Shown here: piece by piece, positions 14,425 through 28,594 of the stretch
Position numbering within the stretch: the stretch's first letter is position 1
Layout of the letters: each line of letters opens with the position of its first letter
Source: Echinococcus granulosus
Lineage: Eukaryota > Platyhelminthes > Cestoda > Cyclophyllidea > Taeniidae
Assembly: GCF_000524195.1 (NCBI RefSeq)
Contig: NW_020170548.1
Coordinates: 44,932-108,931 of the forward strand
DNA length: 64,000 nucleotides
Direction of reading: 5' to 3'
Notes under the pieces: model-generated
What the model saw: only the letters and a program-made list of their open reading frames with translations
What the model was told of the DNA's origin: nothing
Databases searched by the model: none
Translations under genes and position numbers: made by a program

Positions 14425-17400
14425 TAAACCCGTAAGACGAAAAACTTAAAGTCACATCCGTCAGAGGCAAAGTGGGTGCATGGAAAGACAAAGAGCACCG
14501 CATGGGTTATCACACGTGAGGCGTAAACATGCTGCATTTGGAAAACCAATCTTCGCTTGTAATCACGCTACACCTTTACATTTTTAAGAACATTTGTTCA
14601 TTCCTATACATAGGAATCCACCTTCACACCACGACAGTATGAAATGTGCAAGATCACGAGACCTGTGGTACATTTAACTGCAAATAAGTGGAAAGTGGAC
14701 TTACACTGATAATGAACCTCCATTTGCTGCATAAAAATGCACGTTAGGCATAAGACATTTCACATCTCCGGCATTGGAGGAATTCTCGATCCAGCAATAC
14801 GCAAACACACCAATTAATTGAAAGAACAATCTTGCTTGTCGTCAGTTAGTTCATTTGTAAGTTGGCGAGCAGTGCATTCGAAAATTTGCAGTAAGAGCCT
14901 TAGCTTCTTTTAGAGGTCATAAGTCATTTACTCACACTAATAAAAATATATCTGGAGATGTAAATGCATATGGTTGATAGTGCCCATATAACCCTTGAAA
15001 TTGATATTTATGCTTGTAGCTAATTTGTCATTACTCTGCGGCTGTCTCAAAACTAAAGCTGAGTGAAATGCTTGTCTGAGCAAAACTGAGTAAAAACCAC
15101 TCCAGTAGACTCTATACCAAAAACAAAACTCTTTGAGACCTCAATATACTATGAAAAGCATCAAAATTCTAGACATTTATCAGGTTATGACATTTTTCAA
15201 ATCCTCGATTCTATCTCCGTTTTTTAAAATTGCATAAAACTAGGATAAAAACGGTTCTACAGCAGTAGCTAATGCGGCTATCTCCCTTCCACTGCCTCAT
15301 TATAAGTAGTACTGCGTACCACCTACAAGTCTTTTGCTACCCACTAGTACATTACAAACAAATTGGCATCGCTGTCGCCAAATAAATTAAATCTCTACTT
15401 ATCTTTCCCTTTAATTTCTAATTCTAGAACTTTAAGTACTGAAGACTAAACATGTAAAGAAACGTTATATCTGCCTAACATGGGGCTTAGAATATTACCA
15501 AGATTTTGTGAGAAGACAGGTGTTCGTCTTCCTCTTGGGAATAAGTTGCGTTTCTTTAACGCAGGAGTTGGCATTATTCGACCCTTCTGTCGCTTTAAAG
15601 AGCGCAATTAAAAGGATACATGACCTGCATCACGCAAACACCAATTATGCATTTAGCATGCAAATCATAAGAAAACCAGCCTTCTCATCTTGTCTCTACT
15701 TCTCCACCACAGTCCTCATGCCTTACACCGTCAATGTCCCCATATACTGTTGCCTTGAAATTGGTGGTGATAGCCCTTTTATTGCGCTAAAGTTTAGAAA
15801 ATGCGACTAACTACACTTGACAATTATTAAGAAATACCCAACACAGGGGAAGATTTGTAAGATCCGTACAGGGCATGTCACGTTTCCTTCATAAAAGCAG
15901 TTGATCTTCACAATCTCTCGATCCATTTGCTGCAGTGCCATCCACACTAAGCGGATTGCGAACTAGCAAAGATCTGCACCATTAGTAAAATTGTTTAATG
16001 ACTTAAAGGCGTTATGCTATGAGACATGTTTTCATGGCCCTTTGAGAAGGCCTAAAACCTTATTGCTTTGATGTCTGCTTTAATATATGAAATGCGGACA
16101 AATATTGAACAGACACAAGTTACTGAGACACATCCGCGGGCACGAGAAAAGATATTCCCCAATGCTAGTAACAAGAGGATGATGGCACGTCCATATCTGA
16201 GAGATGCGTGTAACTAATTTTCATATTTGGTTGTGGATTTCAGTGAACTACGAACTCAGCATATTTGTTGATTTTTCAACCCAATTCACATAAAATGTCA
16301 TTTGTAACGCCTTGCGCGTAACTTCCATTAAGTGGACAATGTCCGAAAGAAATGAAAAGCATACTGGCTTAATGCGCAGGTGGGTGCATATTTGAGGGTC
16401 CAAATGCCAATCGTACCCACAATTGGGAGGATCTGGACAAATTATGCCATTTGTCAGCTGTGGCAAGTTACCTCTGAAAAAAATCGTTTGCTAACGGAAA
16501 AGTTAATCTGGTTATTGCAGCTATTTCAGCATTGCTGGTGATTCCTTCTGCGGCCACCATACACGGGTAGGCAGAACTGTTTCGAAGAATTTTTAGACCA
16601 TTTAACGCCATTTCGGAAGTCATTACCTGCAATATGTAAGCATATGTAGGATATATCTACACCAGCAAACACTACTTCATGACATACATAGGGCTTTGTC
16701 AGCGCAAATTTACAAGTAGTCGGATAATCTGTGCTGACACGAGCGATTTGGGCTTCGTTATGCGGTGGTGTAATGGTCTGCAGCCTAATTGGAGGGATCC
16801 ACAATATCCAAGGTGTCGGTTAATGCAGGCGTGTGTAAGTATGATATATCCTCATCTACCAGTAACCAAAATTGTAACATATTCTTGAATATTACTTTGC
16901 ATTTTATCAAAGGGAGTAATTAGTGCGAAATCGTCAAACATAGGTTGTACATTATGTTTGGAAGGATACTCGTTTCAACACCATCAGCGCATGAAATATC
17001 CTAAACGTGCTACAACTTATCCGACACGGAATTCAATGGCTTTCTATGATAGACTTGTGCTAAAATGTCAACTAAATCGTTCTCTTTCTGGTGCCAAACG
17101 TTGCTTGACAAACACCAGTTTAGATACTAAGGCACTCATTGTACATTTCTTGTGCTTTGCAATGTATTTGGCCATGGAAATAGCATCGCCAGAGCCAATG
17201 CTCTGTTTGACTTAAAACAATAAGTGATAGCCACTCTATGAAACTCATCAGCATGTCTACTGATCACTAGGACATTGAATTGTAGATGATGTGAAAGTTG
17301 AGGATGACATTTGAGGCAATACGCCCCTGTTAGGCTCTTATATTGGTGGTGTAACAAATCAAGAGTTACTTTGCTTGAGCGCTTAACTCCGAACCTTCTA

Positions 17401-20400
17401 GAGGCTATATTATAGGCTTTTTCGACATAACGCTTTCTTTTAAATCACTTCTTAAACACACCGCCTAAAGTATTGCGCATTTCTTTTTAAATCTATGCAT
17501 AGAAGCAAAGTGGTGGGCAGAAGTTTAATGGAAGTCAGAATACAAATGATTATCACTTCCAGCATGTATCACGGTGTGAAATTCGGCGAAATTTGGTAAA
17601 TAAGCCTAAAGATTTACAAGTATCTGTAGCAATCACTCATCTAGGTCTCGTTCTCCCTCGATTATGGTCAACAACCGATGTTTTCATGAATTGCTTCATC
17701 AGATAGCCAATTTTACCCATGCATGGGATACTGCAGCAAGGTAAATTTATTTCTAGCTACATACATATTTTAAAGATACCTGTTCTCATCTGGCGCTCTT
17801 TCACATCAGCCAAACCGGCAACACTTGGAACACAAATAGCTCCCATTTGCAAGCTTCCAATGTTTAATAAATTAGACTAAGATAAAACGGCTATGCAAAT
17901 ACTTTCTGATAGGCAGGTGAGGTAGGTGACATAAAACAGCAGAAGATGAACATTTTGAATCCTAACCATTGTCTGCATGCTTGTGTCTGTAACTGGAGAG
18001 AAACAGCCGAAGTGGATTTCAATATATTACAACAAACAAGAAAACGGCATTAACTGGGGAAAACAGGACATGTCACTCAAAATTTGACACGATGAAGGTC
18101 ATAATATGAAAACTTGTAAATCAAAGTGCAAGTAAACCCAACGTCTTTGCACAACTCTCGGTAATTCATTAGAGTGGATTCTGTTTGAGTGATGCATCCT
18201 TAGTTAAAGCAAACAAGCACTTTTGGGTTAAAAAGTGTGCTCAAGCAAATATATGTACTACCTAATACGTACAAATGGGCGCAAGATTATCCCGGTCAAG
18301 CATGTAATGTAACAATGCAAGCACACTTTATGAATGCTAAATCGGGTGAATTGCTGGGACTTAACTCATGTTTGCCTCCGTGTGGGGACATCAAAGAGGT
18401 GTGCAGGATTGCATGCAGAATGTGGTTTGAGTGGTCCCGATCCAATGCACGGGCATCCGTTGTGACAAGGTAAGGCTCTTATGCGTCGTTCGCGAAAATA
18501 TGAGCCATATACACATTACTAGATAATTCAACAGTTCATTGAAGTTGAACTTTATGCAACCACTTGGTAGACTGCAGTAAAGGCAAATTTCAGACAAAGA
18601 ATAAACATTGCTGATGAAGAGCTTTATCAACTTGGGCAAGTGGTAGCAATTAGGCCATGAGAATTTGGCTAAATGACTGGTTGGGTGGTCAATTTTCCAC
18701 ATTTATCAATTCGCATAAGAGGCCTAAGTGGCTAGTCAATGTTGCATGAGTTCCGCAAAATACATTAGATTACATGTGTTTGGATAAGTACCACCTTTAG
18801 GGCATTGATATTAGCAAATAAACGATTTAGACTAACAACTTTTCTTTGTAAAATTTGACACTGCGAAGTGGTTTGATTGAAGCCTGCCACGGTTGACCAA
18901 ATACTCCAGAACGTATTCACATCATTAGCGAGTTCATCGTGAGTAAACTGCTAGTAATGGATCATGGATGACAAATGCAATCCGCCCACATTGTTAGCAC
19001 AAACAGTCTCTTCCCGGGAAGCAAAATGGCACGCTTTGACGCAACTGAATTGTCCCTTTAAATTTTTACTTTTAAGAGCAGCAGTGTTGCCAACGTTTGC
19101 GAGGTATGTAACACTTTGCCTTGGAGAAAGCAATGCACTTAACGCAAATGTCAAGTTCTACAACTTTTAAAAGTATCACTGCTTTCACTGCCTTAATACT
19201 CAACAATAAATGATGGAATGTGATTTTGGTGATAATATTGTAAAGGAGGGGCATGCTTTGGTAAAGTAAATGCTATACCTAATGATACTTTCATAAGGAA
19301 AATTCAATCACATGGTTTGGTGAAGGCTGTTCCTGTAGGTGCTAACTCATAAGCATCACCTTTTTAAGGAAATAAGACAGTCATAAATTCAACTGCAGCG
19401 TGCATTGGATTCACTACAAAGTTTAACTCCTCTGAGTTGTATATGCATACCTATTGTAAGATTTTCTCCTTCAAAAAGAACAAAAAGTATGGTTCGATTA
19501 GATGACAATATTTCCCATGAACTACCTGCACAACTAACCCACATCTACGCTTTACTATATGTACATATACACAACTACAAAGGCCGATTGAAGTGCTGTG
19601 GCTACCTAAAAACTGAAAGTCCGATGTGCTCCACTGAATCATCCACTAGAATTCGGTAGCCATTATCGCAATTCTTCAATGCACACAAGCAGAACTTCAC
19701 TAAAGGCCTTCCCTTCTCTTTTTGTGTTTGCGCTTTTGGCGCGCTCTTTCGTCTGATCACAACATTTGCCTAACACTGCTGTCATCGTTATATTCACACT
19801 AGTGACAGCCCATATAGTAACATAGATATAGTTGAGTGACGGAGACAATAACGTTTACCACTACCACCTCTCATTTCACTTAGATCTTGCATCTGACTTA
19901 ACAGAACACACTTTGTCAAAACAGAGAGCCATTTTGTCATTACAAGTGAAATTGATAAAAATCAGATAGATGACATGTATGATCAAACCTAATCACCTTT
20001 CACCCCCACAAATGACTGGTACTGCTGATTTCGTGGCAGTAAAATGCATTTTGGAGAGGCAAAAGGATGGGTGCAGAGCCATGATCTAAGCATAACTGCG
20101 GAAAAGGAAACGGCGATTCATTTCCAAGGAGACTTTTGCAAAAGCAGCATATGTAGGTATACAATGAGCTTCCTAAATTCAATGCCCGCGTGCACCGGTG
20201 CCCTTCACCAGAGAGAAGAGTGAAGGTGCCTCGAACTATCCGGTGGAGACGTTGAATAGTTCTTGCTAACTTGTAATGGAAGCAAGAATCTGAGGACATG
20301 GTGGGCGGAGAAGGAATGGAAAAACGTAGGGAAAAGGAAAAGGGAAGAGGATAAGATGATACCAAGCAATGATGCCTGTGCACAGAGCGTGAGTTTATGC

Positions 20401-23400
20401 AGTACATTTGGTTGGTGAGTACTACCTTCTCAATTTCTTTCATCCACCTGTCCATCCATTCATTTACTCATTCATTTATCCACCATTCTGCCTATGTTTC
20501 TGTAGGAGGCATGAACTAAGGAATTAGTTGGAATCAACATGGTCATAAATGAACATTAAGGAGGCGTGCTTGATGTGGGCACATAGTTTTCCCTTGCCGT
20601 GTCCAGTTACTAATGCCACCAGCTAAGGTGAAGCCTGGGATAACACTTAAATATCAAGGAGGTAGAAAGAAGATATGAATCAGAAAAGGAAGCAATGGAT
20701 ATCATAAATAAATCATAATTTCTACATATTTTACTCGCCCCTGTACTTCAGCTCCTTAACGTGAGTGGAAGGTGGGGAGGGGCAGAGGTGATGGAGAATG
20801 AATAAGAGACTAACCACAAGGACGAACGAAAGTAGGAAGGAGGCATTGAGGGTGAAGTGAACCACGGGAAGGACGACAACAAGGAGGAATGCAATGAGCA
20901 CAAGAAGCCATTTCACAGCGTAAATTATCGTGTCTCACACCTTTTTGGTTGTATTCTTCCCCTTAGAAACGGCAAATGGCACGTTCCACGCGGTTACGCC
21001 TTGTAGTGTCATGTTTGGTGGCCAAATTTAGACATTTACTTTAGCTGAGATTGGCCGCTAGAAACCATTTGTATTGTACCTCTTTATCATAGCTGAACAT
21101 TAGACATCAGAGTGCATGCTGAAGAGGACTACTTCCGATATCGTGTCAATGCGATGGGAATATGCGTCGATATAGCGCTTGTTCTGGTTTCAACGAGTCA
21201 ATGCTGGTTTGTCCATTATGCTGCCAAGCCCTATTGTGCTTTCCAGAACGACTCAGTGAAGTACATTGATGGAATAAGACATAAATTTTGGAAGGAGGAA
21301 GTGAATTTCATCCAAGGGATTAGCTACGCCTTATTCCTCCGGCTTATCATTAATTCTTGCCACAGCTTGCTGAACTCCAATACACTTTGGAAGGAAGAGA
21401 AGTGACGGCAACGTGACCTTCTGCAAATCATTCCAACTCGCCTATCACAAGAAGAAATAGAGAGTTAGTTCACGACTGAAGTTACGTGTATTCGCATGTA
21501 CTTCGTGACTAAATGCCACTTCATTCAAGGCGACGGCTAATAAATCAAATTTGGACCCAGGCTAGGTTGCATGCAAATATAACCACGGTGACAGGGAGGA
21601 GTAGTGAGTGAAATCTGGAATGCCTTCCTTAAGTAGATCTTTCGACAAATAGTGATTGGTCTATGCATTGCAGTCAACTACAAGCATCGTACAGCCTTGT
21701 TGAGAATAAATACAGTAAATTGAGTGCGTATACCCAAATGCACTCCACAACGGGGATTCAGCTTCGAATGCAGTAAATTAGGCCGAAGGCCGTTCTGTCC
21801 AATTAAATGATGGTGAATATGGCTTCGGTCCCAATTAATCTGTGATGATTAAAGAGATAGTCAAGATGTGTGAGGAGGACTGGGTAGTTTTTGATAAGTA
21901 TTTAACTGCACTCCTAACTAAAAGGGGCCATTAGCCTTTGTGAATTGCACTTATGTTTTGGCAACATAACCCCTTGCTCATGCTGATGGATTGTCAGCTA
22001 CTCCGTGTGTAAAGGCTCTATATTATGCTGTACTGATATGGAGTACTACCACCTTCCCAATCTTGTTCCAATTCCATTCCACGTAGCTGGAAATTCTATG
22101 GCACTATGTTTAGCAGTACCCTTTAGGCAGTAATAGAATGGCGGTAACATTTCAACCACTGTACACAATTTTTAAATAGTGCTAAAAATGGCAAAATATC
22201 ATCTCCAAAAATTAATCTTCCTCATACGAACTGGCAGGAGAGTGAAAGACGGTGGTGTGCCTCAGTGCAGTCGAACTGGCATGAGTATGAAAGTATGTAG
22301 ACATTATTAGTTAAGAAAGCAGGAATTGTTAAATCACTGCAATGCTACTCACATGAGATACTGCTCAAGTAAACACATCTTCACATGGTGAAGACAGAGC
22401 TCAGCGCTTTCATGCGTCACTTTGTTCTTGTCGAGGAGCTTCGATTCCACTTTCACCAATATCCGTCAAAGCGGACAACTTGCCGATATTTAAAAATAAA
22501 GCGCATGTGTACCTCCGTTAGGGTAAAGAGGTACTCAAAGTTGCTTCAAAGAAATTTTAATGCGATTTTGCACAAACTGCATGAAGCAACAATCTGCCCA
22601 CCGGGAACTGTTGTACGCCATGATATTGTGCGCATATCAGAGAAGAAGCCTTCTGATCCATTTCTAAAGTCGCATTCTGGATTTGTTTTCTCAAATAACT
22701 CTCAAGTGCTCATTCCCTTCACTTGTTTTAGCCTGTCAATTGGAAGGGATTATGATTCAAACCGTTGGTTGTTTCAATGTTTGAGGACGTGCATAAGCAG
22801 CAATTCATCGAAACACTTGATTGCATATTTAACAGGCACCTCTCCACTTGCATGAGGGAAATATTTTTAGCACCCAGTCTGATGCGGCTGAAAAACACTT
22901 GGATGAAGAGTAGTCTGAGCATGGAAATAAAATACTGCATAATAAAAATGCCCAAGTTTATGTTTTGCCCTTATAGATAGCCAGATCAACTGGTGCCTCA
23001 CTCAAACTGCTAATAGTGTGTACCTTCCTCGTTAGTCGTTTATCTTTGGTCGAAGCTCATTGCGTGTATGTGTGCATCTGTATATGCATGTGTTTTCACC
23101 TCTCCTTAATCGACAGATATTCAACTCCATCTTCGACCACGTTGGAAATCATTTGTAGGCTGACTAGGCCACTAGCTGATTCAATGATTGGTTAAATGAC
23201 CCTTCACCTCGCAAGTTTTACTCCTTACACCATCCGCCTCCCCTCTAGAGTGAGAGGGGCGCTAAGTGGTGGGCAGAAGAGGGAGCGAGTGAGGCAGGCA
23301 AGAGTGGTCCCGAGAGTGCAAATGGCTATTTGGAGAAGTAAAATATGCCAGAATGGAGGAGGAAGTAGAGGGAAGAGAGTCTGATGAGAAGTGGCACGGA

Positions 23401-26400
23401 AGATGGAGGCAATTCGTGACCGAAGTGTCCAGACATGAGGGTGGCTTGCGCTGACATCGACATTAACCAGTAGTCTCACGACACTTGCAAGCAAGGGAAT
23501 GATGAACTTTTAAATCCCCACATTATACGGGTGGTGAGTTTTACTTTTTGGTTGGATTAGCTCATCCACTATCAGTTTACTGGTAACATATTGTTTTGGT
23601 GACATGTGTTTCCTGTCAGTTTGTGATACCTACTTGCACAGTGTTGTGTGAAACTGTTTAGATGGAGGCAGGATAGATATGACATGAGGAAGGCGACTAC
23701 TTTCTCCTCTTTTGTAGGCCACAGAAGAGTTGTAAGTCATTGATTTGAGTGTAATTCTAGAAGGTCTCTGACCGATTGCGAGCATGCGAGCAATGTGAGC
23801 CTGCCTATAGCGAATTGCCAAAAGGTTTGAGGAAATGAGTAAAGCACCGGATTTCCATGCATATGAGAAAGAAGTGACAATTAATTTGCACTTGCGCAGC
23901 TTGTGTAGGGGACAGGGAGACTTTTTTATTGCTATTCAGAGGACGTTAGGTTATGGGAAGTTCATTGCTCCATTCGCTAGATAGTGGAATACATTAGGGG
24001 TATACCCAACTGAAAATCCTCCTCACTTCTCTTTGATGGGAAGATCACGTCCACACTCATATTCACATTCACGTTCATGGCACCCATTTCTCCCCTTCAG
24101 TGTAAGTGGCAATTTCATCTGTAATTTTTTTCGCCTGCGGTGTAACCAACGTTTTCCCTTCTACCTCATCTTGTGATGTTGAAATTAGGTCTTTCCAATT
24201 TATCACAACTAATTCAAATGGGGTAAGCAAACAAGTTGGCTTAGTTATGCTTTCACTTACTGCAAAATCTGCTTGCACTCAATGGCGCGGTTGGCACTCT
24301 TCAGTCGACCATAGAATCAGCTCATTCTTGTACTTCGGTGAACCCTAGCAGTGTTTGAGGCAAGTCAACGTCACTATTTACCCTAGAATTCAAATACTAG
24401 TGCTATCGACTCTGCTAAGATGGAACGGTTTTGAAATTGGTAATGCCATGCAGCCGAAGGTTCATAAGGCCTCCTATCCGAAATAGCAAACGATGAATAA
24501 TTTTTCACCAGTCAATTCATTTTAAACCGGGTTTTATTTTGTGCTGGTCAGCAAGGTTGTGGAAAGTTCCTACTGTCTAAGCTACCAATGATTGGCAGAC
24601 CTACCGCGCTGAAGGCCGGTAGCATCTTTGTGAAGCGGGCGAACCAAGTCAAGTCTTTTTCTAGCCAGTCATTCGAGACAGATATGCGGTCTCTAGTCAC
24701 GCATCCAGCGCTCTCACACCTCAATGCAATCTCTTAGACTTTTCCAAAGTACATTTGCGAACAAGCACGTCTCATGCTTTGGACGGTGAGAACTTGCCTC
24801 TGCAGCTCGTCCTGAACCTGATCGTTCATTCCGCAATCCATACTTCAGCCACCAGTCGATGATGCTCCAGTCTGCTTTGGACGAAACCATTTGAATGTGT
24901 AACAAAACGGAGTGACTTATTTTGTGAGCTCTCCTCTCTATGGCATGGAATCTATGCTCACTGTTGTCTCGATATCGTTTGGCTGGTCTTGAAGCCGGCT
25001 CCACGAAATAATTGTCCTGTTGCCCCGATCTTCCTCACCGTCCTCTACATTCCAGGTGACGTTTATCTGCTTGTCTCTCCGTCTGTCTAACACAACTGAT
25101 TAACTGCGCCATTACAAAAAGCAAATTTAGGTAAGGCGCATTTTTGGTAACACCTAATACGCCCCAAATGAAGGACTTTCCAGGCAAAGCTTAAAATACA
25201 ACTTTTCTGCTCTGCCTTCCTGACTAATGAGATGCAGAAATTTGGTAAATGCCTCTTTCGATTGGACAGGAGACCCAATGACAGCAACAACATGCAATCA
25301 GGCTGGATGGCAATGACGGTGGTGACAGTGATGAGGCAAAAGTGGGTGAAGAGGAGACAGAGTTTATGAATAAAGTGATGCCATTAAACGGTGACAGTGT
25401 GCTCGATGACCTCATCTCCTCGCCTAACGCGTGGGGGAGTTGCAAAGTCAGTATCTGCAACAATACCTACAACGACGATTACAAACAAAGCTACGGATGT
25501 GATAGCAGGAATGAGAACGCAGTCCCTTCATTTAGTGACAGCGTCAACGTCATTTGCAACGCATTCATGCCCCATCTCGTCGACGCTCCGTCTATCCTCG
25601 GAGCCGGTTTTTACGATATCTAACCAGTTTGGCACACGTTTGCTGAATAACTTCTCCTTTTGGCATTTCACTCTTCAACACTTTGAGTACTCGTTTGGCA
25701 TTGGATTACCTTAAACACCCTGTATAAGGCTAGCTGCAGCATTAATTACTCTTTCCCCGAAATACTTTCTTGCCTCTAAGTGGGGCATTTTTAAAAGTGA
25801 CAGCAGCATCTGACTGTTTTGGCTCATTTAAGTTCCAGGCCTCGTTCATCTGCTTCAATTCATGTAGCAAAAAATGAACTTTTAGGCTTTATTGGCAAGC
25901 GAGTGGGCACTTAAATTTGATTCTCCACGTCTTTACAATATAACCCTAGCGTATCTCACACTAGAACTGAATGTGTTTACCTAATCCAATTACTATGTTT
26001 CGTGGTGACTAATACTACTCTAAGAGAGAAATGTCCACTCTGAATTTCAAGTTGGCATGTGGCTGTTACCATTGGTGCTGCGGACTCTAAGAGCCATTGC
26101 ACCCTACTAGAAGTAGCAAAGCTGGGACGTTACATCTCAAGAAGATTCGAGGTCGGCGACTCGATTATACTCCCGAATTTAGATGACAATCTGAAAGGGG
26201 AGTTCAAAGGGGCGAAAAAACCAGTCTCCTACTAATTTTATGGATTTTTAAAAGAGAACTGTATTTACTCTCCTCTTGTTACACTTCTACACTTACTGCC
26301 TTAATTAAATCCTGCGAATCCTTGTTTTGAAAAGGGTGATTTTACCTGAGCCAGAATGCTGCGGTATTGACAGCCTACTGGATTGGTATTGAGTGATGCT

Positions 26401-27617
26401 GACGAGCAAACAGCCTACGTGGTTTTTCATTACCTACAGAGGTGCTGTTTAATGATGTAAAGGCGGAGGTGGAAGAGAAATATACTGGACCTGCTACAGC
26501 CGTTGTGTGGATCCACCTTTTTCATTTGTGGCACTATTAACCAGGCGTTACTTGTAGGAGGTACAAGTAACCATTTGTTGCTCTTTGCCACAAAAGAAGA
26601 TCAACTCCTAAATGGATTTATCAGGTTGTTGAAAATCTCACTGGCACCAAAGTTAGGGAACAACGAAGGTGGACTGTTTTAGAATTGCGACGATAGACTG
26701 ACATTAATTGTAATTGATATCCTATTTCTGATTTATTCCGACTGATCTGTGTGCTAACGTAAGGAAGGGAGCTTGACAAGGCACATACGGTATCTAGTGA
26801 CCGTCGCCTACATCCAACCTGAAACTAGACTCTCATATTAATTTGTTTGACCAAATGAGATTCCATCGTATATATGATGCATTATTTCCTTTGAACAGAC
26901 GTGCTTCCATGACCATACAAAGATGAGTGTTACAGTTGCCTTTAGACCTTACCATCCGTCTATGCGATCGCTTATTTAACTCTTAACACCTCTCCTACTA
27001 AAAAAAATTCCCCTTGTTTTATGGATCCCATGCTCCCAAAAATGCATTTTATAAGACATTGAAAATCAAATTTTGACATCCACGTGCACCCAATTTTCCT
27101 GATGGGAAAAGGCGGCAAGGTAAAGAATTCACGCCTCAAAGTCGCTAGTTAATTGGAAGATGATTACCTATAACTCTTTTTTCTGTAAAATACGCCAAAA
27201 GAATTGTCTTGTCAGTAGCTGAAGGAAGGGTCATCAAGACAAAATATGTTTTAAGGCTTCTGGTAGGCTTGAAGAACTACCAGGTTGACACATGAAGACT
27301 GATGAGACTTTTTGACATTCCCTTAGTCACCAACAGTGCCAAAGTTATAGCACCCCAAATCACAGTTTGTTTTGTAGTTACTCCTTGGCCGCCGTTAATT
27401 AAAAACACTATCACCAACTTGCGTGTCAATTTTCTCCTTATTCCATCCAAATCCTTGCTACCGTTGTTTCAATCGGTACTAAGAGTGGCTCAATTGCTTC
27501 TACCTAGAGTTACTGCAGAGAACTCACATCACGGACTTTGCTACTCACCTGAATAACCTAGACAACGAGGATGACCAGGGTTTCCATCTCGAGGCGGCTT
27601 TTGCCCAAATCCCATGG
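14425..27617. other. Intergenic-like stretch downstream of the TRPM gene
   Basis: No conserved gene is recognised. Scattered ORFs of 60-156 codons are present. A few are worth checking and are described separately: minus 16248-16473, plus 18237-18469, plus 21112-21405 and plus 25282-25623. Purine-rich tracts (about 20281-20360 and 23260-23390) and a short TTCAT-type imperfect repeat near 20440-20490 are the only low-complexity features. The region lies 3' of the TRPM stop codon. Confidence 0.4.
25282..25623 (+). CDS. Candidate terminal exon or ORF, acidic, unknown
   Basis: The frame is open for 113 codons to a TAA and has no ATG at its 5' end, so if real it would be an internal or last exon. 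Acceptor-like AGs (preceded by GACCCAATGAC or TCTTTCGATTGGAC) lie at its left edge. The encoded peptide is rich in Asp, Glu, Asn and Ser, with a stretch reading DGNDGGDSDEAKVGEEE. No family is recognised and no clear poly(A) signal follows. The opposite strand also has an ORF here. It could be chance. Confidence 0.2.
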   Translation, partial: QQQHAIRLDGNDGGDSDEAKVGEEETEFMNKVMPLNGDSVLDDLISSPNAWGSCKVSICNNTYNDDYKQSYGCDSRNENAVPSFSDSVNVICNAFMPHLVDAPSILGAGFYDI

Positions 27618-27623
27618 TTTATT
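27618..27623 (-). terminator. Possible poly(A) signal of the TRPM gene
   Basis: An AATAAA hexamer on the minus strand (TTTATT on plus) lies about 340 bases past the proposed stop codon at 27960-27962. It is the first canonical hexamer I noticed downstream of that stop. It implies a short 3' UTR if exon 26 is the true last exon. Such hexamers are common in AT-rich DNA, so support is modest. Confidence 0.35.
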
Positions 27624-27959
27624 TTTGCCATGCATCAAAGCATCAACGGCATTAAGTTACTGCTGCTGAACCATTCCATTTTACGAGCAACTGCATGCAT
27701 CCGTTTTAACTCGCATCGTTCTGGCAGAATAAATTATTTCCTATGATGGATTACATCCTGTACCGAAATTTCCCCTATCCTCCCAAAAATCCAGATGTCA
27801 AATGTGGTGTCAAGAGATACACTGTTTTTCACGTATCCTAATCAAACACGTACATACACGATTCATCATCACCAAAACAATTTCATCAGCCTACACAAAA
27901 ATGGGAGCAAATGAGAACAGACGTGGGAGAATAAGTTGAAATAGGGAACATAAGCCATG

Positions 27960-28594
27960 TTAATGGTGGCGTGCATGATGCCATTGCAGACACAGCTTCT
28001 CAAGCAACGCCCTTTCTCCTGCATGATGTGAATCCACTCTCACCGTTGACGCTGGTTGGGCCGTCGTCGAGCCCGAAAGGAAATAGGGAAGGTTTGGCGA
28101 GGTGGCAAGAGGGGTGTAATCCAAATTAAGGTTAGGGTCCACAACCTCAAGGGCCAATTCTTCACTCGTTGCCACTTTCAGCGCCTTTGCCGCCGCAATC
28201 AACACATCACGCGTGGCACAGGCGCCCTCCATTGTCGCTGAAGACGTCTGAGATGTCCCTCCTGCAGAGTCGGTGGTGGCAATAGTCGTGACACCATCAG
28301 CTTCAACAGCGGCGGTGGCAGACGTCTTCGGAAACAGTGGGATCCTCTCCTCATTAGTCCTCATAGAGACTTGATGGAAACGGCGGAGTAAGGCTCCACC
28401 GAGTTCAGCCCACTCCACTGCTTCGGCTAGGTGGAGAGGATCCTTGGCTATCGTGGTGGCTTCTGCGTCCAATCCCTCATGAAGGTCATTGGTCGAGCTT
28501 TTCAGTTTATTGGCACTGAATCGCCCGCTGCCGCATTTACGCCACGATAAATGATTACCTAGTTCACAGGGTAAGTTTACAGGGTAGCTTTTCT
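27960..28594 (-). CDS. TRPM: TRPM exon 26, C-terminal end and stop
   Basis: An open frame of 210 codons ends at TAA (27960-27962). It is Ala/Thr/Ser-rich with no known domain (for example TTIATTDSAGGTSQTSSAT) and ends in a His-rich tail. Two acceptors fit the phase of exon 25: one just past 28594 (TTCTGCATCACAG) and one just past 28558 (GTGAACTAG). Assignment to TRPM rests on strand, phase and closeness, since tails of this family are not conserved. No NUDT9-H or alpha-kinase motif is visible. Confidence 0.5.

Noticed and set aside
22385..22855. 156-codon plus-strand ORF starting with ATG
   Set aside because: The length is near what chance allows in 64 kb over six frames. The peptide has no known motif and an even, non-coding-like composition.
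24714..25004. Minus-strand ORF suspected to be a mobile-element relic
   Set aside because: No diagnostic motif, terminal repeat or target-site duplication is visible. The suspicion rested only on composition.
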